Of a DNA stretch of 64,000 nt, positions 1 through 8,346 are shown in pieces. The notes under the pieces were generated by a model. The model was given only the letters and a program-made list of their open reading frames with translations. It was not told the origin of the DNA and did no database searches. A program made the translations under genes and the position numbers. Each line of letters starts with the position of its first letter. Position 1 is the stretch's first letter. Origin of the DNA: FEB-12 sp964503315 (lineage in GTDB: Bacteria; Zixibacteria; MSB-5A5; GN15; FEB-12); assembly GCA_964503315.1 (NCBI GenBank), contig CAZCZL010000007.1, positions 147,805 to 211,804 of the forward strand, written 5' to 3'.

Positions 1-39
1 ACAACTCCTCCCCTTCTGCTATAGGATAGTGTATTAAGG

Positions 40-69
40 CCGCCGGGTCGCTCCCCCCGGCGGTTTTTT
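40..69 (+). terminator. Rho-independent terminator of an upstream plus-strand gene
   Basis: Arms CCGCCGGG (40-47) and CCCGGCGG (56-63) enclose an 8-nt loop and are followed by six T residues. The gene it ends lies outside the window. Confidence 0.75.
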
Positions 70-107
70 CTGTATTGGTGGAGATTGGAGTTTGTGAAGA
101 GAAGGAG

Positions 108-193
108 CGTCGGGTCACATTTCGAAGCGGTGCGCGACTATCGCAGGAAAGATGATAGTGTGGTGGCAGTCGGCTTCGAAGCAAGACCCGACG
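108..193 (+). repeat. Family C long-hairpin repeat, copy 1
   Basis: About 90 bp with imperfect inverted ends: GTCGGGTCACA-TTCGAAGC on the left and GCTTCGAAGC-AAGACCCGAC on the right. Non-coding. The same architecture recurs at 222, 13141, 15708 and 36158, always in this orientation. Confidence 0.8.
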
Positions 194-221
194 CAACGTT
201 CTATCATACAGCCACGAGAAG

Positions 222-312
222 ACGTTCTCTCACACTTCGAAACGCGGCGCGGATAGCGCTGTAACGAAGATTGAGCAGTGGCAGTCGGCTTCGAAGCAAG
301 ACCCGACGGAAC
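222..312 (+). repeat. Family C long-hairpin repeat, copy 2
   Basis: Right end (GGCTTCGAAGC, then AAGACCCGACGGAAC) is intact and the left end is partly eroded. It directly follows copy 1 and lies just upstream of the promoter of the S8 protease gene. Confidence 0.75.
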
Positions 313-353
313 GACAGGACTGGCCGGCGGGAGCTTGCCTGACGGCGGGGGGA

Positions 354-383
354 TTGACAATTTGGACTAATTTAGTATATTAT
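354..383 (+). promoter_or_regulatory. Sigma-70-type promoter of the S8 protease gene
   Basis: Perfect -35 box TTGACA (354-359) and an AT-rich -10: TATATT at 376-381 with a 16-bp spacer, or TATTAT at 378-383 with 18 bp. Start codon is about 60 nt downstream. Confidence 0.7.
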
Positions 384-444
384 CCACTCAACTCGCACTT
401 TCTATCCCCAGACGCACAGTACCAATAAATAGAGGCTGACCATC

Positions 445-3400
445 ATGGAGTCATTACGTTCAGGCATTGGTGTAGTTCTCATTCTGCTGGTCATCGGGCT
501 GGCATGTTCCTCAGATGACAATCCAATAGCACCTAAGCCGCCGGATAATCCGGTGGTGCTGGATACCGGTGGATTAGCGCAGATACAGGGGAACGCGACG
601 GATACGGCGGCCAAGGTTCTGGAGGTAGTTGAGGCACATCCAGCTCCGGCAGACAAGATTGACAGTGATGGTTTCATGAGGACCAGACTGAACGGGATCC
701 TCAATCCGACGGCGAGTGTCGAGACGGTGAATAACGCCCTCACGGTGGCATCGGCGGTCATCACTTTCTATGACACGGCAACTTTCTCTGTATCACTGCG
801 CATCCCCGAACAGGCGACTCGAGAAGAGGCAGACAGTATTGGCGCTGATTTAGTAGGGACAGGGGCGTTCATGTTTCTGTTTGCCGGACAGGCGGCCCAG
901 GTTTCGGGACAAGGATCGGTTTCCATCATACCGCAAAGGCCGTTGTGGACGATTCGACATCTGAGGAAAATGCGCATGCCGGCGGCGTGGCATGTGCAAG
1001 CACTAGCAGCGAGGAACGCACAGCAGGTTAAGATACTAGTGCCGGATGCGTACGGTTCATCCACTCCGATTTCTGAGATCCCGTCCCAGAGTTTTATCGC
1101 AGGAAACGGGGTGATCTCTGTTGCGGCCACAGGTCCAAATGGGTTCGTGAGCGGGAACCATGGTTTCCATGTCGCCGGAACGATCGCGGCCTCGTTCGAC
1201 AACAGCGGTTCCACTGGGGTCCATCCTGGGGCTTCGCAGGATATATCGGTGCTATCTCTCCATATTGGGGGCCTGGGATGGAATGAGATCATGTCGGAGA
1301 TTGCGCAATCGCTCCCGACCGAGCCCTGTCTTGTGTCGACGTCACTGGCGTACAACCAATTGATGAGCCAGCGCAGCAAGGTTGAGCGAGCGCTCGATGC
1401 AATCACCTGGCGCGGTCTGGTCGCAAGCCGTCAATCCAACTTTCTCATGTTCGCCGCCGCAGGTAACAACGGATCGGCGCTGGATGACTCGAGACTATCA
1501 CAATATAGTCTGCCCTGGAATCTTGCGGCGGCATACGCATCTCCCGGCCAAATGGTGCCGGAAGTGATCGCAGTGGACATTCGTAAGGCCCTCGACGATT
1601 ATTTCCAGATCATTACTACTGCGCTCCCCTCCGCCGCCACCGTCCTGAACAATGTAGTCGTCGTCGGTAGTTCCGATACGTTGGGGAATTTATCGGGATT
1701 CTCCAGTGCGCCATCGGCTGTGCGCGCAGTGGGTGAAGATGTCTGTGCGCCCTGTTTGATGGATGACCCGGGCTTGGATACGATGATGTGCCGCTTGATC
1801 GGGGGCGTTACGCGGGCGCTCTACGACGGGACATCGATGGCGACACCCCAAGTCACGGGTCTCGCGGCGTACTTGTGGAATATCAAGCCGTTGCTCTCTT
1901 TGCAGGAACTCAAGACTATCATTATCAACGCCTACAATCCTTTTGACCCAGTGATGCCGGGTGTGATCGACGCGTATCGCGCGGTACTCTCGCTTGATGC
2001 GGACGAATCCAACGCGCCGGTACGTCTTGCGCTGTTTGATGTCGCGGGGGCATCGGGTATGGCCGGCTCCGACAACACGTTTGACGAAAAGGATCTTGCG
2101 CTTTGGTTCGCCGAATTCAAGAATCATGAGAATAACCGGATCGGAGGCGCAGACCCATATGACTATTCCCGTTACGATCTCAATGGCAATGGGATCTCGG
2201 CGATCGAAGCCGCGTACGTTGACGATCTGCCGCAGTTATTCGATCTGGATGTCAATTCGCCGCCAGTGTTCTCGACAGAAAAAAGCCGGATGATAGAGGG
2301 GCAGGAGGTGAAGTACAACGAGCTGTCGGCCACGGATCTCGATATCTTATGTTACAACGCGTATTCTCCACTGTACACGGGAAGCGTTTCCGAGCGGACT
2401 GAGTTGTGTCTGCCGTGCCTGGGGACATTTGAACTGCAACTGAATATTGCGAGTGTGCTGAACGTCTCGCAGCCGGAGGCGCTGACAGTCAAGTTAATCC
2501 GGCATTCACCTGCCGGTGTGGTGACGGACGCACAGGGTGTCGATATCAATATCCTCGTGCAAAACGGGTCTGCCTCTCCGGACCAAGGGGTAACCGGCGC
2601 TGATGGAGTGTTGATGACCGAGATCACCGCGGATGGAACAGCGGCGCGAGTCGGTATACATGTCGAGGCACTGAAGAATGGTGTTCTGCTGGACTCAATG
2701 ACGATAGCGCCTAGCGTGGTATCGGATGCCGCGGTGAGAATACTTGAGCACACCATGGAGTACTATTACAGGCATTACGTGGTAATTTGGAGATCTGAAT
2801 CACCGCCGATCGTTTATGAGTGGTGTGACTCGCTTTCACGAGCAGATACGGTCATGTTGCCGCTACTGGGTCCAAGCAGTGGGAGTTTCACTGGACTGTC
2901 CGGTCCATGTGAATCCGATGAGGGAGCAGTTAGCCACGTGGCCCTTGACTCAAGGCACCAAATGAGCAATTCAGGCATAGAGTACAGTTTTGGTGTGACG
3001 GCAAATCATCTCGTACAGGCAAATGACGTCTCGGATGACCAGTCCGGAGTAGTGAGCGTATGGAGGAAGGTGACCGCGGTCATCGAAGTGAGTGGGGGCT
3101 CGATGCATCTTGATATGCAAGGTGCAATAAACGTCAGGGACTTCTACCCGGTATATGACCCGCTATTGGGGACCTCCCATGCCTACGGGAGGATCGAGGC
3201 AGTTTTGGAAGACGAGGAAGACACTGAAACGCCGCCTCTCTGGGTAGGGGGGGTGATCGCGGCGCAGGCGGTTTCAAGTTCGTTCCAGGAGACAGCCGAG
3301 GTGCCGCCCGGCAAATACCGGCTGAGGATTCTCATAGAGGACGGAGTGCAGATACGAAGTGACAAGAATGTGTTGCCGAAAGTCACTGAAGCCAAGAATG

Positions 3401-3456
3401 ATGTTGATTACACAGTTCAATTGATGTTCACGCCAGTTGGTGGGAATGAGTTGTAA
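445..3456 (+). CDS. Subtilisin-like (S8) serine protease, exported, with C-terminal EF-hand/dockerin-like and Ig-like region
   Basis: Exported endopeptidase of 1003 aa. Residues 1-20 form a signal peptide. Cys21 follows GLA, so lipidation is possible, but Gly at -3 makes the lipobox weak. Catalytic elements: His239 in HGFHVAGT, oxyanion Asn341 in GNNG, and Ser464 in GTSMATP. The Asp is probably Asp201, but it sits in VPDAYG rather than the usual D-[ST]-G. After the catalytic domain come a Ca-binding-like DLNGNG segment near residue 577 and about 400 residues of probable beta-sandwich modules. AGAGG lies about 10 nt before the ATG. It is transcribed alone, and its substrate is unknown. Confidence 0.85.
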   Translation: MESLRSGIGVVLILLVIGLACSSDDNPIAPKPPDNPVVLDTGGLAQIQGNATDTAAKVLEVVEAHPAPADKIDSDGFMRTRLNGILNPTASVETVNNALTVASAVITFYDTATFSVSLRIPEQATREEADSIGADLVGTGAFMFLFAGQAAQVSGQGSVSIIPQRPLWTIRHLRKMRMPAAWHVQALAARNAQQVKILVPDAYGSSTPISEIPSQSFIAGNGVISVAATGPNGFVSGNHGFHVAGTIAASFDNSGSTGVHPGASQDISVLSLHIGGLGWNEIMSEIAQSLPTEPCLVSTSLAYNQLMSQRSKVERALDAITWRGLVASRQSNFLMFAAAGNNGSALDDSRLSQYSLPWNLAAAYASPGQMVPEVIAVDIRKALDDYFQIITTALPSAATVLNNVVVVGSSDTLGNLSGFSSAPSAVRAVGEDVCAPCLMDDPGLDTMMCRLIGGVTRALYDGTSMATPQVTGLAAYLWNIKPLLSLQELKTIIINAYNPFDPVMPGVIDAYRAVLSLDADESNAPVRLALFDVAGASGMAGSDNTFDEKDLALWFAEFKNHENNRIGGADPYDYSRYDLNGNGISAIEAAYVDDLPQLFDLDVNSPPVFSTEKSRMIEGQEVKYNELSATDLDILCYNAYSPLYTGSVSERTELCLPCLGTFELQLNIASVLNVSQPEALTVKLIRHSPAGVVTDAQGVDINILVQNGSASPDQGVTGADGVLMTEITADGTAARVGIHVEALKNGVLLDSMTIAPSVVSDAAVRILEHTMEYYYRHYVVIWRSESPPIVYEWCDSLSRADTVMLPLLGPSSGSFTGLSGPCESDEGAVSHVALDSRHQMSNSGIEYSFGVTANHLVQANDVSDDQSGVVSVWRKVTAVIEVSGGSMHLDMQGAINVRDFYPVYDPLLGTSHAYGRIEAVLEDEEDTETPPLWVGGVIAAQAVSSSFQETAEVPPGKYRLRILIEDGVQIRSDKNVLPKVTEAKNDVDYTVQLMFTPVGGNEL

Positions 3457-3464
3457 GTGACTAC

Positions 3465-3491
3465 GGCAGACCGGGAGGTCTGCCGCTCAAA
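3465..3491 (+). repeat. Family A short hairpin repeat, variant
   Basis: Arms GGCAGACC and GGTCTGCC around loop GGGA, tail GCTCAAA. This is the 8-bp-stem variant of family A, and 58495-58522 is the same variant. Confidence 0.8.
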
Positions 3492-3527
3492 TTAGCAGGA
3501 GATTGCAACGGCCCTCGGCAATCGTCA

Positions 3528-3574
3528 CCCTTCGACTACGCTCAGGGCGACGAGTAGCGGGCCTCGCAATGACC
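3528..3574 (+). repeat. Family D repeat (CCCTTCGACTACGCTCAGGG) followed by CTCGCAATGAC end
   Basis: The 20-bp family D unit at 3528-3547 is followed by CGACGAG and then CCTCGCAATGAC, which is also the end of family B. The same block occurs at 46503-46585. Confidence 0.7.
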
Positions 3575-3603
3575 ATCTATCTATTTTTCCGCCAGTAGTA
3601 CGG

Positions 3604-4917
3604 CTACTGCTCGAAGACTATCCTTCCTGCAAGGATCGTTTTGTAGACCTGCCCCGTCAGCTTCCAGCCGATGAACGGAGAGTTGTTCGATTTCGAGCGG
3701 AACTTGTCGCCTTTCACCGTCCATTTCTTCTCCGGATCAATGATCGTAATATCCGCCACCGAGCCTTTCTTCAGTGTCCCGCCCTGCACGCCGAAAATGC
3801 GCGCGGGGTTGGATGACATCTTGCGAATAGCATCGGTCCAGTCGAGATAGCCCTTATCAATCAGACAGGTTTTCACCAGACCGAGAGTCGTCTCGAGGCC
3901 GATCATCCCCGACGGCGCCTGGTCATACTCGCAGTCCTTCTCTTCAGCGGAGTGCGGGGCATGATCCGATGCGATGCAGTCGATGGTTCCATCGACCAAT
4001 CCTTCGATAACCGCCATCCGGTCATCCTCGGTGCGGATCGGCGGGTTGACTTTGAGATTGGTGTTGTAGGCTTTGCCGATCTCGGTGTCGTTGAGCGCGA
4101 AATGATGCGGGCAGGCCTCAGTGGTGACATTGACGCCTTCACGCTTCGCCTGACGAATAGCGTCGATAGCGCGACGAGTCGAGATATGCTGGATATGGAG
4201 CCGTGCGCCGGTGAGGCGGCAGAGGGCGATATCGCGCAAGACCGCGATCTCTTCGGCGACAGCAGGTGAGCCGCGCAGACCGAGGCGGGTTGATTCGAAC
4301 GATTCATTCATCACGCCATTGCCGACGAGGTATTGATCCTCGGCGTGCTGCATCACGACCAGATTGAACATCTTGGAGTATTCCAGCGCGCGGCGCATGA
4401 TGTCCGGGTTCTGGACATAGTGGCCATCATCGGTGATGGCGATACATCCCATCTTCACCAGATCGCCGATCTCGGAGAGTTCCTTGCCATCGATATTCTT
4501 GGTAATAGCGCCGGCGACATACACACGCGCGGAGGCGTTGGCAGCGCGATCCTGCACGAATTTGACCGTCTCCTGGTTGTCGATGCGCGGCGTGGTGTTC
4601 GGCATACAGCAGATTCCGGTGAAACCACCGGCCGCGGCGGCCTGACAGCCAGATTCGATGGTCTCTTCATCTTCGCGACCGGGTTCGCGGAGGTGGACAT
4701 GGATATCGATTAGTCCGGGGACTACCAGTTTCCCCTTGGCATCGATGACCTGGGATTTGTCGGCGGCCTTGATGGTCCGCTGCATTTCGGCGGAATCTTT
4801 TTCGACAGAGCTAATGACACCGTCTTTGATGAAGACGTGGCCTTCGGTGCCGAAGCCCATTTCCGGGTCGAGGATGCGGCCGCCGGTGATGACGAAATCG
4901 AATTTCTTGCTGCTCAT
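3604..4917 (-). CDS. pyrC: Dihydroorotase
   Basis: Cytoplasmic Zn amidohydrolase of 437 aa that interconverts carbamoyl-aspartate and dihydroorotate in de novo pyrimidine synthesis. His73 and His75 in DIHVHLREPG are metal ligands. DDGHYVQNPD and IASDHAPHS are the later metal and catalytic motifs of class I dihydroorotases. The length is normal for the class. Its ATG overlaps the pyrB stop by 4 nt (ATGA), so it is the last gene of a translationally coupled pyrR-pyrB-pyrC operon read from the promoter at 6535-6562. Confidence 0.95.
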   Translation of the reverse strand: MSSKKFDFVITGGRILDPEMGFGTEGHVFIKDGVISSVEKDSAEMQRTIKAADKSQVIDAKGKLVVPGLIDIHVHLREPGREDEETIESGCQAAAAGGFTGICCMPNTTPRIDNQETVKFVQDRAANASARVYVAGAITKNIDGKELSEIGDLVKMGCIAITDDGHYVQNPDIMRRALEYSKMFNLVVMQHAEDQYLVGNGVMNESFESTRLGLRGSPAVAEEIAVLRDIALCRLTGARLHIQHISTRRAIDAIRQAKREGVNVTTEACPHHFALNDTEIGKAYNTNLKVNPPIRTEDDRMAVIEGLVDGTIDCIASDHAPHSAEEKDCEYDQAPSGMIGLETTLGLVKTCLIDKGYLDWTDAIRKMSSNPARIFGVQGGTLKKGSVADITIIDPEKKWTVKGDKFRSKSNNSPFIGWKLTGQVYKTILAGRIVFEQ

Positions 4918-5855
4918 GCCGCACCCCCTTCTTCTTTGCGACCGGAGAGCAGGTAGAGGACTGCCATGCGGACCGCCTGTCCATTGGTGACTTGTTCCAG
5001 GATGACCGAGCGATCGCTGTCGGCGACCTCGGAGGTGATCTCCACGCCGCGGTTCATCGGGCCGGGGTGCATGATCGTGTAGTTTTTGTTCAAGCGTCTC
5101 AAGCGTTCTTTGGTCAGGCCAAAGAGGTTGGTGTATTCACGCTGAGAAGGGAAAAGGCCGGCCTGCTGGCGCTCGAGTTGGATGCGCATGATGTTGACGA
5201 CATCGGCGCCATCGAGGGCTTCATCGAGATCAGTGTAGACATCGACGCCGAACTTCTCGACCTCCATCGGCAGCAGGGTCTGCGGGCCGCAGACGGCGAC
5301 CGAGGCGCCCATTGTTTTGAGTCCCCAGATATTGGAGCGAGTGACGCGGGAATGTTTGACATCGCCGACGAGCACCACACGCAGCCCTTTCAGTTTGCCG
5401 TATTTGCGGCGGATAGTGAACATGTCGAGCAGCCCCTGTGTCGGATGCTCGTGGGTGCCATCGCCGGCATTGATAATGTTGGCTTCCATGCACTGCGTGA
5501 GATAGTATGGCGCGCCGACGGAGGCGTGGCGTACGACCACCATGTCGATCTTCATCGCTTCGATATTCTGCACCGTGTCGCGGAGCGATTCACCTTTTTT
5601 CACCGATGAGGTGGAAGGGGAGAAGCTGACGGTGTCGGCGGAGAGACGTTTCTCGGCCAGTTCGAACGAAATGCGCGTGCGGGTGGAAGGTTCATAGAAC
5701 AGATTCAGCACCGTGATGCCGCGCAGGGTCGGGAGCTTTTTGACTTCGCGGTCGAGGACCTCGCGGAATGATTCGGCGGTATCGAGGATCAGGTCGATAT
5801 CGGATTTCGGCGCGCCTTCGAGCTGCAAAAGATGTCGGGAGGAGAGCTGGCTCAT
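4914..5855 (-). CDS. pyrB: Aspartate carbamoyltransferase catalytic subunit
   Basis: 313 aa. Transfers carbamoyl from carbamoyl phosphate to aspartate, the committed step of UMP synthesis. Visible family motifs are the carbamoyl-phosphate loop STRTR (57-61), HEHPTQGLLD, and the late HPGPMNRG aspartate-binding segment. It overlaps pyrR and pyrC by 4 nt each. No pyrI regulatory subunit is visible nearby, so control probably rests on PyrR. Its TGA stop shows that UGA normally terminates translation in this organism. Confidence 0.95.
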   Translation of the reverse strand: MSQLSSRHLLQLEGAPKSDIDLILDTAESFREVLDREVKKLPTLRGITVLNLFYEPSTRTRISFELAEKRLSADTVSFSPSTSSVKKGESLRDTVQNIEAMKIDMVVVRHASVGAPYYLTQCMEANIINAGDGTHEHPTQGLLDMFTIRRKYGKLKGLRVVLVGDVKHSRVTRSNIWGLKTMGASVAVCGPQTLLPMEVEKFGVDVYTDLDEALDGADVVNIMRIQLERQQAGLFPSQREYTNLFGLTKERLRRLNKNYTIMHPGPMNRGVEITSEVADSDRSVILEQVTNGQAVRMAVLYLLSGRKEEGGAA

Positions 5856-6472
5856 TTGCTTTTCCCTTTCTTTCCAGCGGATGACTTGGTGGCTTTGGTC
5901 GATTTGGACGGTTTCGCCGCTTTGTCGTGATTTTTGACGACGAAAACGCGGTCGGTCCCTTCTTTTTCTTTCACTTCGAGCACAACCTGGTCGGATTTTG
6001 CGGTCGGGATGTTGACGCCGACATAATCCGCTTTGATGGGGAGCTCGCGGTGGCCGCGGTCGACGAGGACGGCGAGCTGGATAGTTTTGGGGCGGCCGAA
6101 ATCGATGATCTGGTCGAGCGCGGCGCGGATAGTGCGGCCGGTAAAGAGAACATCATCGACCAGGATGATATTCCGTCCGGCGACATCGAAGAGGATATCG
6201 GTGCGCTGGACGATCGGCTGGTCATGTTTGGAGCGGACATCGTCGCGGTAGAGGCTGATATCCATCAGGCCGACCGGGACCTTGACTCCTTCGAGTTTTT
6301 CGATAGTGGCGGCGATCCGTTTGGCGAGAAACGCGCCGCGGGTGAGGATGCCAATGATAGCGAGCGACTCGGCGCCGGAATTGTGCTCGAGGATCTCGTG
6401 CGCAATGCGGGTGAGCGCCCGCTGGATCTTGGTGTCATCCAGCAGCAGATCAGACTTATCTGACAGGGGCAT
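5852..6472 (-). CDS. pyrR: Bifunctional pyr operon RNA-binding regulator / uracil phosphoribosyltransferase
   Basis: 206 aa. Type I phosphoribosyltransferase fold with PRPP loop DDVLFTGRT (106-114). In the family it binds pyr mRNA when UMP is high. Homologues are about 180 aa; this one adds a C-terminal tail of about 25 residues rich in Lys, Ser, Ala and Thr (from about residue 182), which is unusual and could add RNA affinity (inference). AAAAGGA lies 6 nt before the ATG. First gene of pyrRBC, with a PyrR-type hairpin immediately upstream of its Shine-Dalgarno sequence. Confidence 0.93.
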   Translation of the reverse strand: MPLSDKSDLLLDDTKIQRALTRIAHEILEHNSGAESLAIIGILTRGAFLAKRIAATIEKLEGVKVPVGLMDISLYRDDVRSKHDQPIVQRTDILFDVAGRNIILVDDVLFTGRTIRAALDQIIDFGRPKTIQLAVLVDRGHRELPIKADYVGVNIPTAKSDQVVLEVKEKEGTDRVFVVKNHDKAAKPSKSTKATKSSAGKKGKSK

Positions 6473-6485
6473 TCGGTGTCCTTTT

Positions 6486-6503
6486 GTGACCTCGCGGGAT
6501 CAC
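6486..6503 (-). promoter_or_regulatory. Predicted PyrR-binding RNA hairpin in the pyrR leader
   Basis: On the minus strand GTGATC-CCGCGA-GGTCAC folds into a 6-bp stem (one G-U pair) with terminal hexaloop CCGCGA, matching the PyrR binding-loop hexaloop CNGNGA. The wider UCCNGNGAGGY consensus also fits. It ends only 13 nt before the pyrR ATG and abuts the Shine-Dalgarno sequence. No terminator lies between promoter and gene, which favours translational repression, as described for mycobacteria, over attenuation. Confidence 0.7.
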
Positions 6504-6534
6504 TTAAAAAGGTTTGGTTTTTTTAGCTGGCGGG

Positions 6535-6562
6535 AAAATAGCGGATTGTGGGGCGGTGTCAA
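6535..6562 (-). promoter_or_regulatory. Promoter of pyrRBC
   Basis: Minus-strand TTGACA (6557-6562), 16-bp C-rich spacer, TATTTT (6535-6540). This gives a leader of about 55 nt containing the PyrR-type hairpin. Confidence 0.7.
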
Positions 6563-6612
6563 GGGGAGGGGGAAGAAAAGTGTAAGTGGTTGGGGGGGAG
6601 GGGGGTGGGGGA
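6563..6612 (+). other. G-rich tract able to form a G-quadruplex
   Basis: Runs of four to seven G, the last three separated by single bases, on the plus strand directly upstream of the pyrRBC -35 box. Confidence 0.5.
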
Positions 6613-6631
6613 GCAGATTCCTTTTTGAGTC

Positions 6632-6659
6632 GGGCAGACGGGGACGTCTGCCGCGCAAA
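6632..6659 (+). repeat. Family A hairpin repeat
   Basis: Arms GCAGACG and CGTCTGC around a 4-nt loop, tail CGCGCAAA. It is the left part of a composite repeat continuing to 6795. Confidence 0.85.
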
Positions 6660-6723
6660 AGCATGCAGGTGTATCCCGGTGGTTTGAGACGGACGGGGCG
6701 TGATGAAGAGGGAGATTTATGGG

Positions 6724-6795
6724 GGTTGCTTCGAAATCGCGGAGGGGGGAATTGTGTTGTTACGAGAGTGGTGGCTGCGATTTCTCGCAATGACA
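6724..6795 (+). repeat. Family B 72-bp repeat, copy 1
   Basis: Begins GGTTGCTTCGAAATCGCGG and ends GATTTCTCGCAATGACA. Internal inverted arms are GAAATCGCGG and its partner (here TGCGATTTC). The other copies, at 7532, 8554 and 46287, are also exactly 72 bp. Confidence 0.85.
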
Positions 6796-6807
6796 TTCAT
6801 GAGAAAA

Positions 6808-6834
6808 GGCGGGTTCGAAGACGGACCCGCCCTA
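6808..6834 (+). repeat. Family E hairpin repeat
   Basis: Arms GGCGGGT and ACCCGCC enclose TCGAAGACGG and are followed by CTA. Same unit at 9204-9231, and a longer-loop version at 58421-58464. Confidence 0.75.
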
Positions 6835-6848
6835 CATTCGAATTGTGC

Positions 6849-6874
6849 GGGCAGACGAGGACGTCTGCCGCGCA
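6849..6874 (+). repeat. Family A hairpin repeat
   Basis: GGGCAGACGAGGACGTCTGC followed by CGCGCA. Perfect 7-bp stem. Confidence 0.85.
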
Positions 6875-6886
6875 TATTCGCATAGT

Positions 6887-6932
6887 CCCTCATCCGTCGC
6901 CTCGCGACACCTTCTCCCAGAGGGAGAAGGGA
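6887..6932 (+). repeat. Family H repeat (CCCTCA ... TCTCCCAGAGGGAGA)
   Basis: Contains hairpin CTTCTCCC-AGA-GGGAGAAG preceded by CCCTCATCCGTCGCCTCGCG. A second copy in the same orientation is at 42759-42805. Confidence 0.7.
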
Positions 6933-6948
6933 AATAGGGCGCATGATG

Positions 6949-7437
6949 CTACTTCACAGCAGAATAACCGGGCAGAGTAGTGTCTATCGGTTCCCATGCA
7001 AATCGGAGCACTACAGTGTCTCCCAGACCAAAGAAGCAGCGAGGGCGTTCAGCAAAGAGGCTCGGCACGTCGTACTCCCATACCTCATAACCTGCTTGAG
7101 TTGTATCAACGGAGTATGGGATGTCTACGACTCTCGACAATTCAGCTTTGGACAACCCTGGATGAACATCCGCAAATTGACTTCTATAATGTATCGATAT
7201 AAACGTGAACCCGATCAGCACCACGATAGAGAAAGCGGCGATTTCCAGGAGGAAGATCCCGCACTTGACACACAGCGACTTGGAACGGTCAATCCAGAAG
7301 CCACCCATCCAGAAGGCGAGTTTGTCCGGTCCGTCGCGCAACCACCAGATGATCCCGAATAGGTAGTTTCCAGCTACCGCGACAACTACCAAGAGGAAGA
7401 ATTTCAGAAAGGGGTCATTGCTAACTAGTTCGTTCAT
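6949..7437 (-). CDS. Hypothetical membrane-anchored protein
   Basis: 162 aa, not recognised. Two hydrophobic segments (about residues 10-30 and 58-82) flank a short loop, and a soluble C-terminal domain of about 75 residues (HPGLSKAELSRVV ... LRFAWEP) probably faces the periplasm. No clear Shine-Dalgarno sequence precedes the ATG. It stands alone between repeat clusters, with more A/T in third codon positions than pyrRBC, so late acquisition is possible (inference). Confidence 0.6.
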   Translation of the reverse strand: MNELVSNDPFLKFFLLVVVAVAGNYLFGIIWWLRDGPDKLAFWMGGFWIDRSKSLCVKCGIFLLEIAAFSIVVLIGFTFISIHYRSQFADVHPGLSKAELSRVVDIPYSVDTTQAGYEVWEYDVPSLFAERPRCFFGLGDTVVLRFAWEPIDTTLPGYSAVK

Positions 7438-7531
7438 ATTAATGATTTGCCGTCGAGGTTTGAGCGAAAATCGCCTCCCGAGTCATTGTTCTCCGAACAA
7501 AGGATATGGAGTTTTAAGGGATTGGGCAACA

Positions 7532-7603
7532 GGTTGCTTCGAAATCGCGGAGGGGGAAGTTGCGTTGTAACACGAGTGGTGGCCGCGATTTCTCGCAATG
7601 ACA
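7532..7603 (+). repeat. Family B 72-bp repeat, copy 2
   Basis: Same ends as copy 1, with perfect inverted arms GAAATCGCGG and CCGCGATTTC. It lies between two unrelated hypothetical genes. Confidence 0.85.
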
Positions 7604-7637
7604 ATACCGTGTGTGCGTGGTTGAGGCATTGGGCCGG

Positions 7638-8327
7638 TTACAACTGAACCTTCCGATAATTGCCTATTTTCTCCCCAAGAGTTTTTGCCTCCTCGACGGT
7701 ACACTCGCCCTTGTCGGATATTGAGACACTGTATTTCATCAGGCGGCCATCAGTTTCGAACCAAATGTAGTAATCGATGAACCAGCGATGCAGTCTCGCA
7801 CGGTACTCGAGCCATCCATTGCTGAGAGTATCTGGCAGCATTTCCAGCTGCCTTTTTATTTCAGAGCGGCTCAGTGTGTCGTTACCGGTAATTCCTTCTT
7901 TGCCGAGACGTACCTGTAACTTGACAAACGAGTCAGCATTCGTGGCATAGTGATATCCAAAGGGATCATAGAGAATTGCTGTTTCAAGAAAAAGTCTGGC
8001 AATGCTGTCTGCAGTTGCAAGGGTAACGGTAACTTCTTGCGAAAGCACCAGGCGATTGAATTCGGCTTCAACGTCGGCAAAGAGCCTGTACACGCCACCA
8101 AGAGAGTCCACTGCCATCCGGGCAGGAGGGAAGTCGGCGGACCTTGGTGCAACTGTTATGCAACTGGTATCGACCACCAAGAACCTGACACCAGGCAGAA
8201 GTTGCTGAGGTGTCTCCTCAAATCGGATGCAGCGGGGATTTGATGAAGGAAAAGTCTCCTTTACAATTGAGTCGAGCGGGATGGAACCTGCCAATGATGC
8301 ATAGAAAATGAAGAGTGTTAAGTTCAC
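7638..8327 (-). CDS. Hypothetical exported protein
   Basis: 229 aa from a GTG at 8325-8327; this start is chosen because GGAG lies 9 nt upstream and a hydrophobic signal-like segment (NLTLFIFYASLAG) follows at once. The frame stays open further upstream, but there it would overlap the promoter at 8347-8375. The rest is soluble with no recognised domain. Not recognised; perhaps periplasmic. Like its neighbours it is a single gene flanked by repeats. Confidence 0.55.
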   Translation of the reverse strand: MNLTLFIFYASLAGSIPLDSIVKETFPSSNPRCIRFEETPQQLLPGVRFLVVDTSCITVAPRSADFPPARMAVDSLGGVYRLFADVEAEFNRLVLSQEVTVTLATADSIARLFLETAILYDPFGYHYATNADSFVKLQVRLGKEGITGNDTLSRSEIKRQLEMLPDTLSNGWLEYRARLHRWFIDYYIWFETDGRLMKYSVSISDKGECTVEEAKTLGEKIGNYRKVQL

Positions 8328-8346
8328 TGCTTGAATCTCCAAAACA

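Noticed and set aside
4333..5609. Long plus-strand open frames opposite pyrC and pyrB
   Set aside because: Antisense shadows of the pyr operon, with Asp/Val/Gly-biased composition and no ribosome-binding sites.
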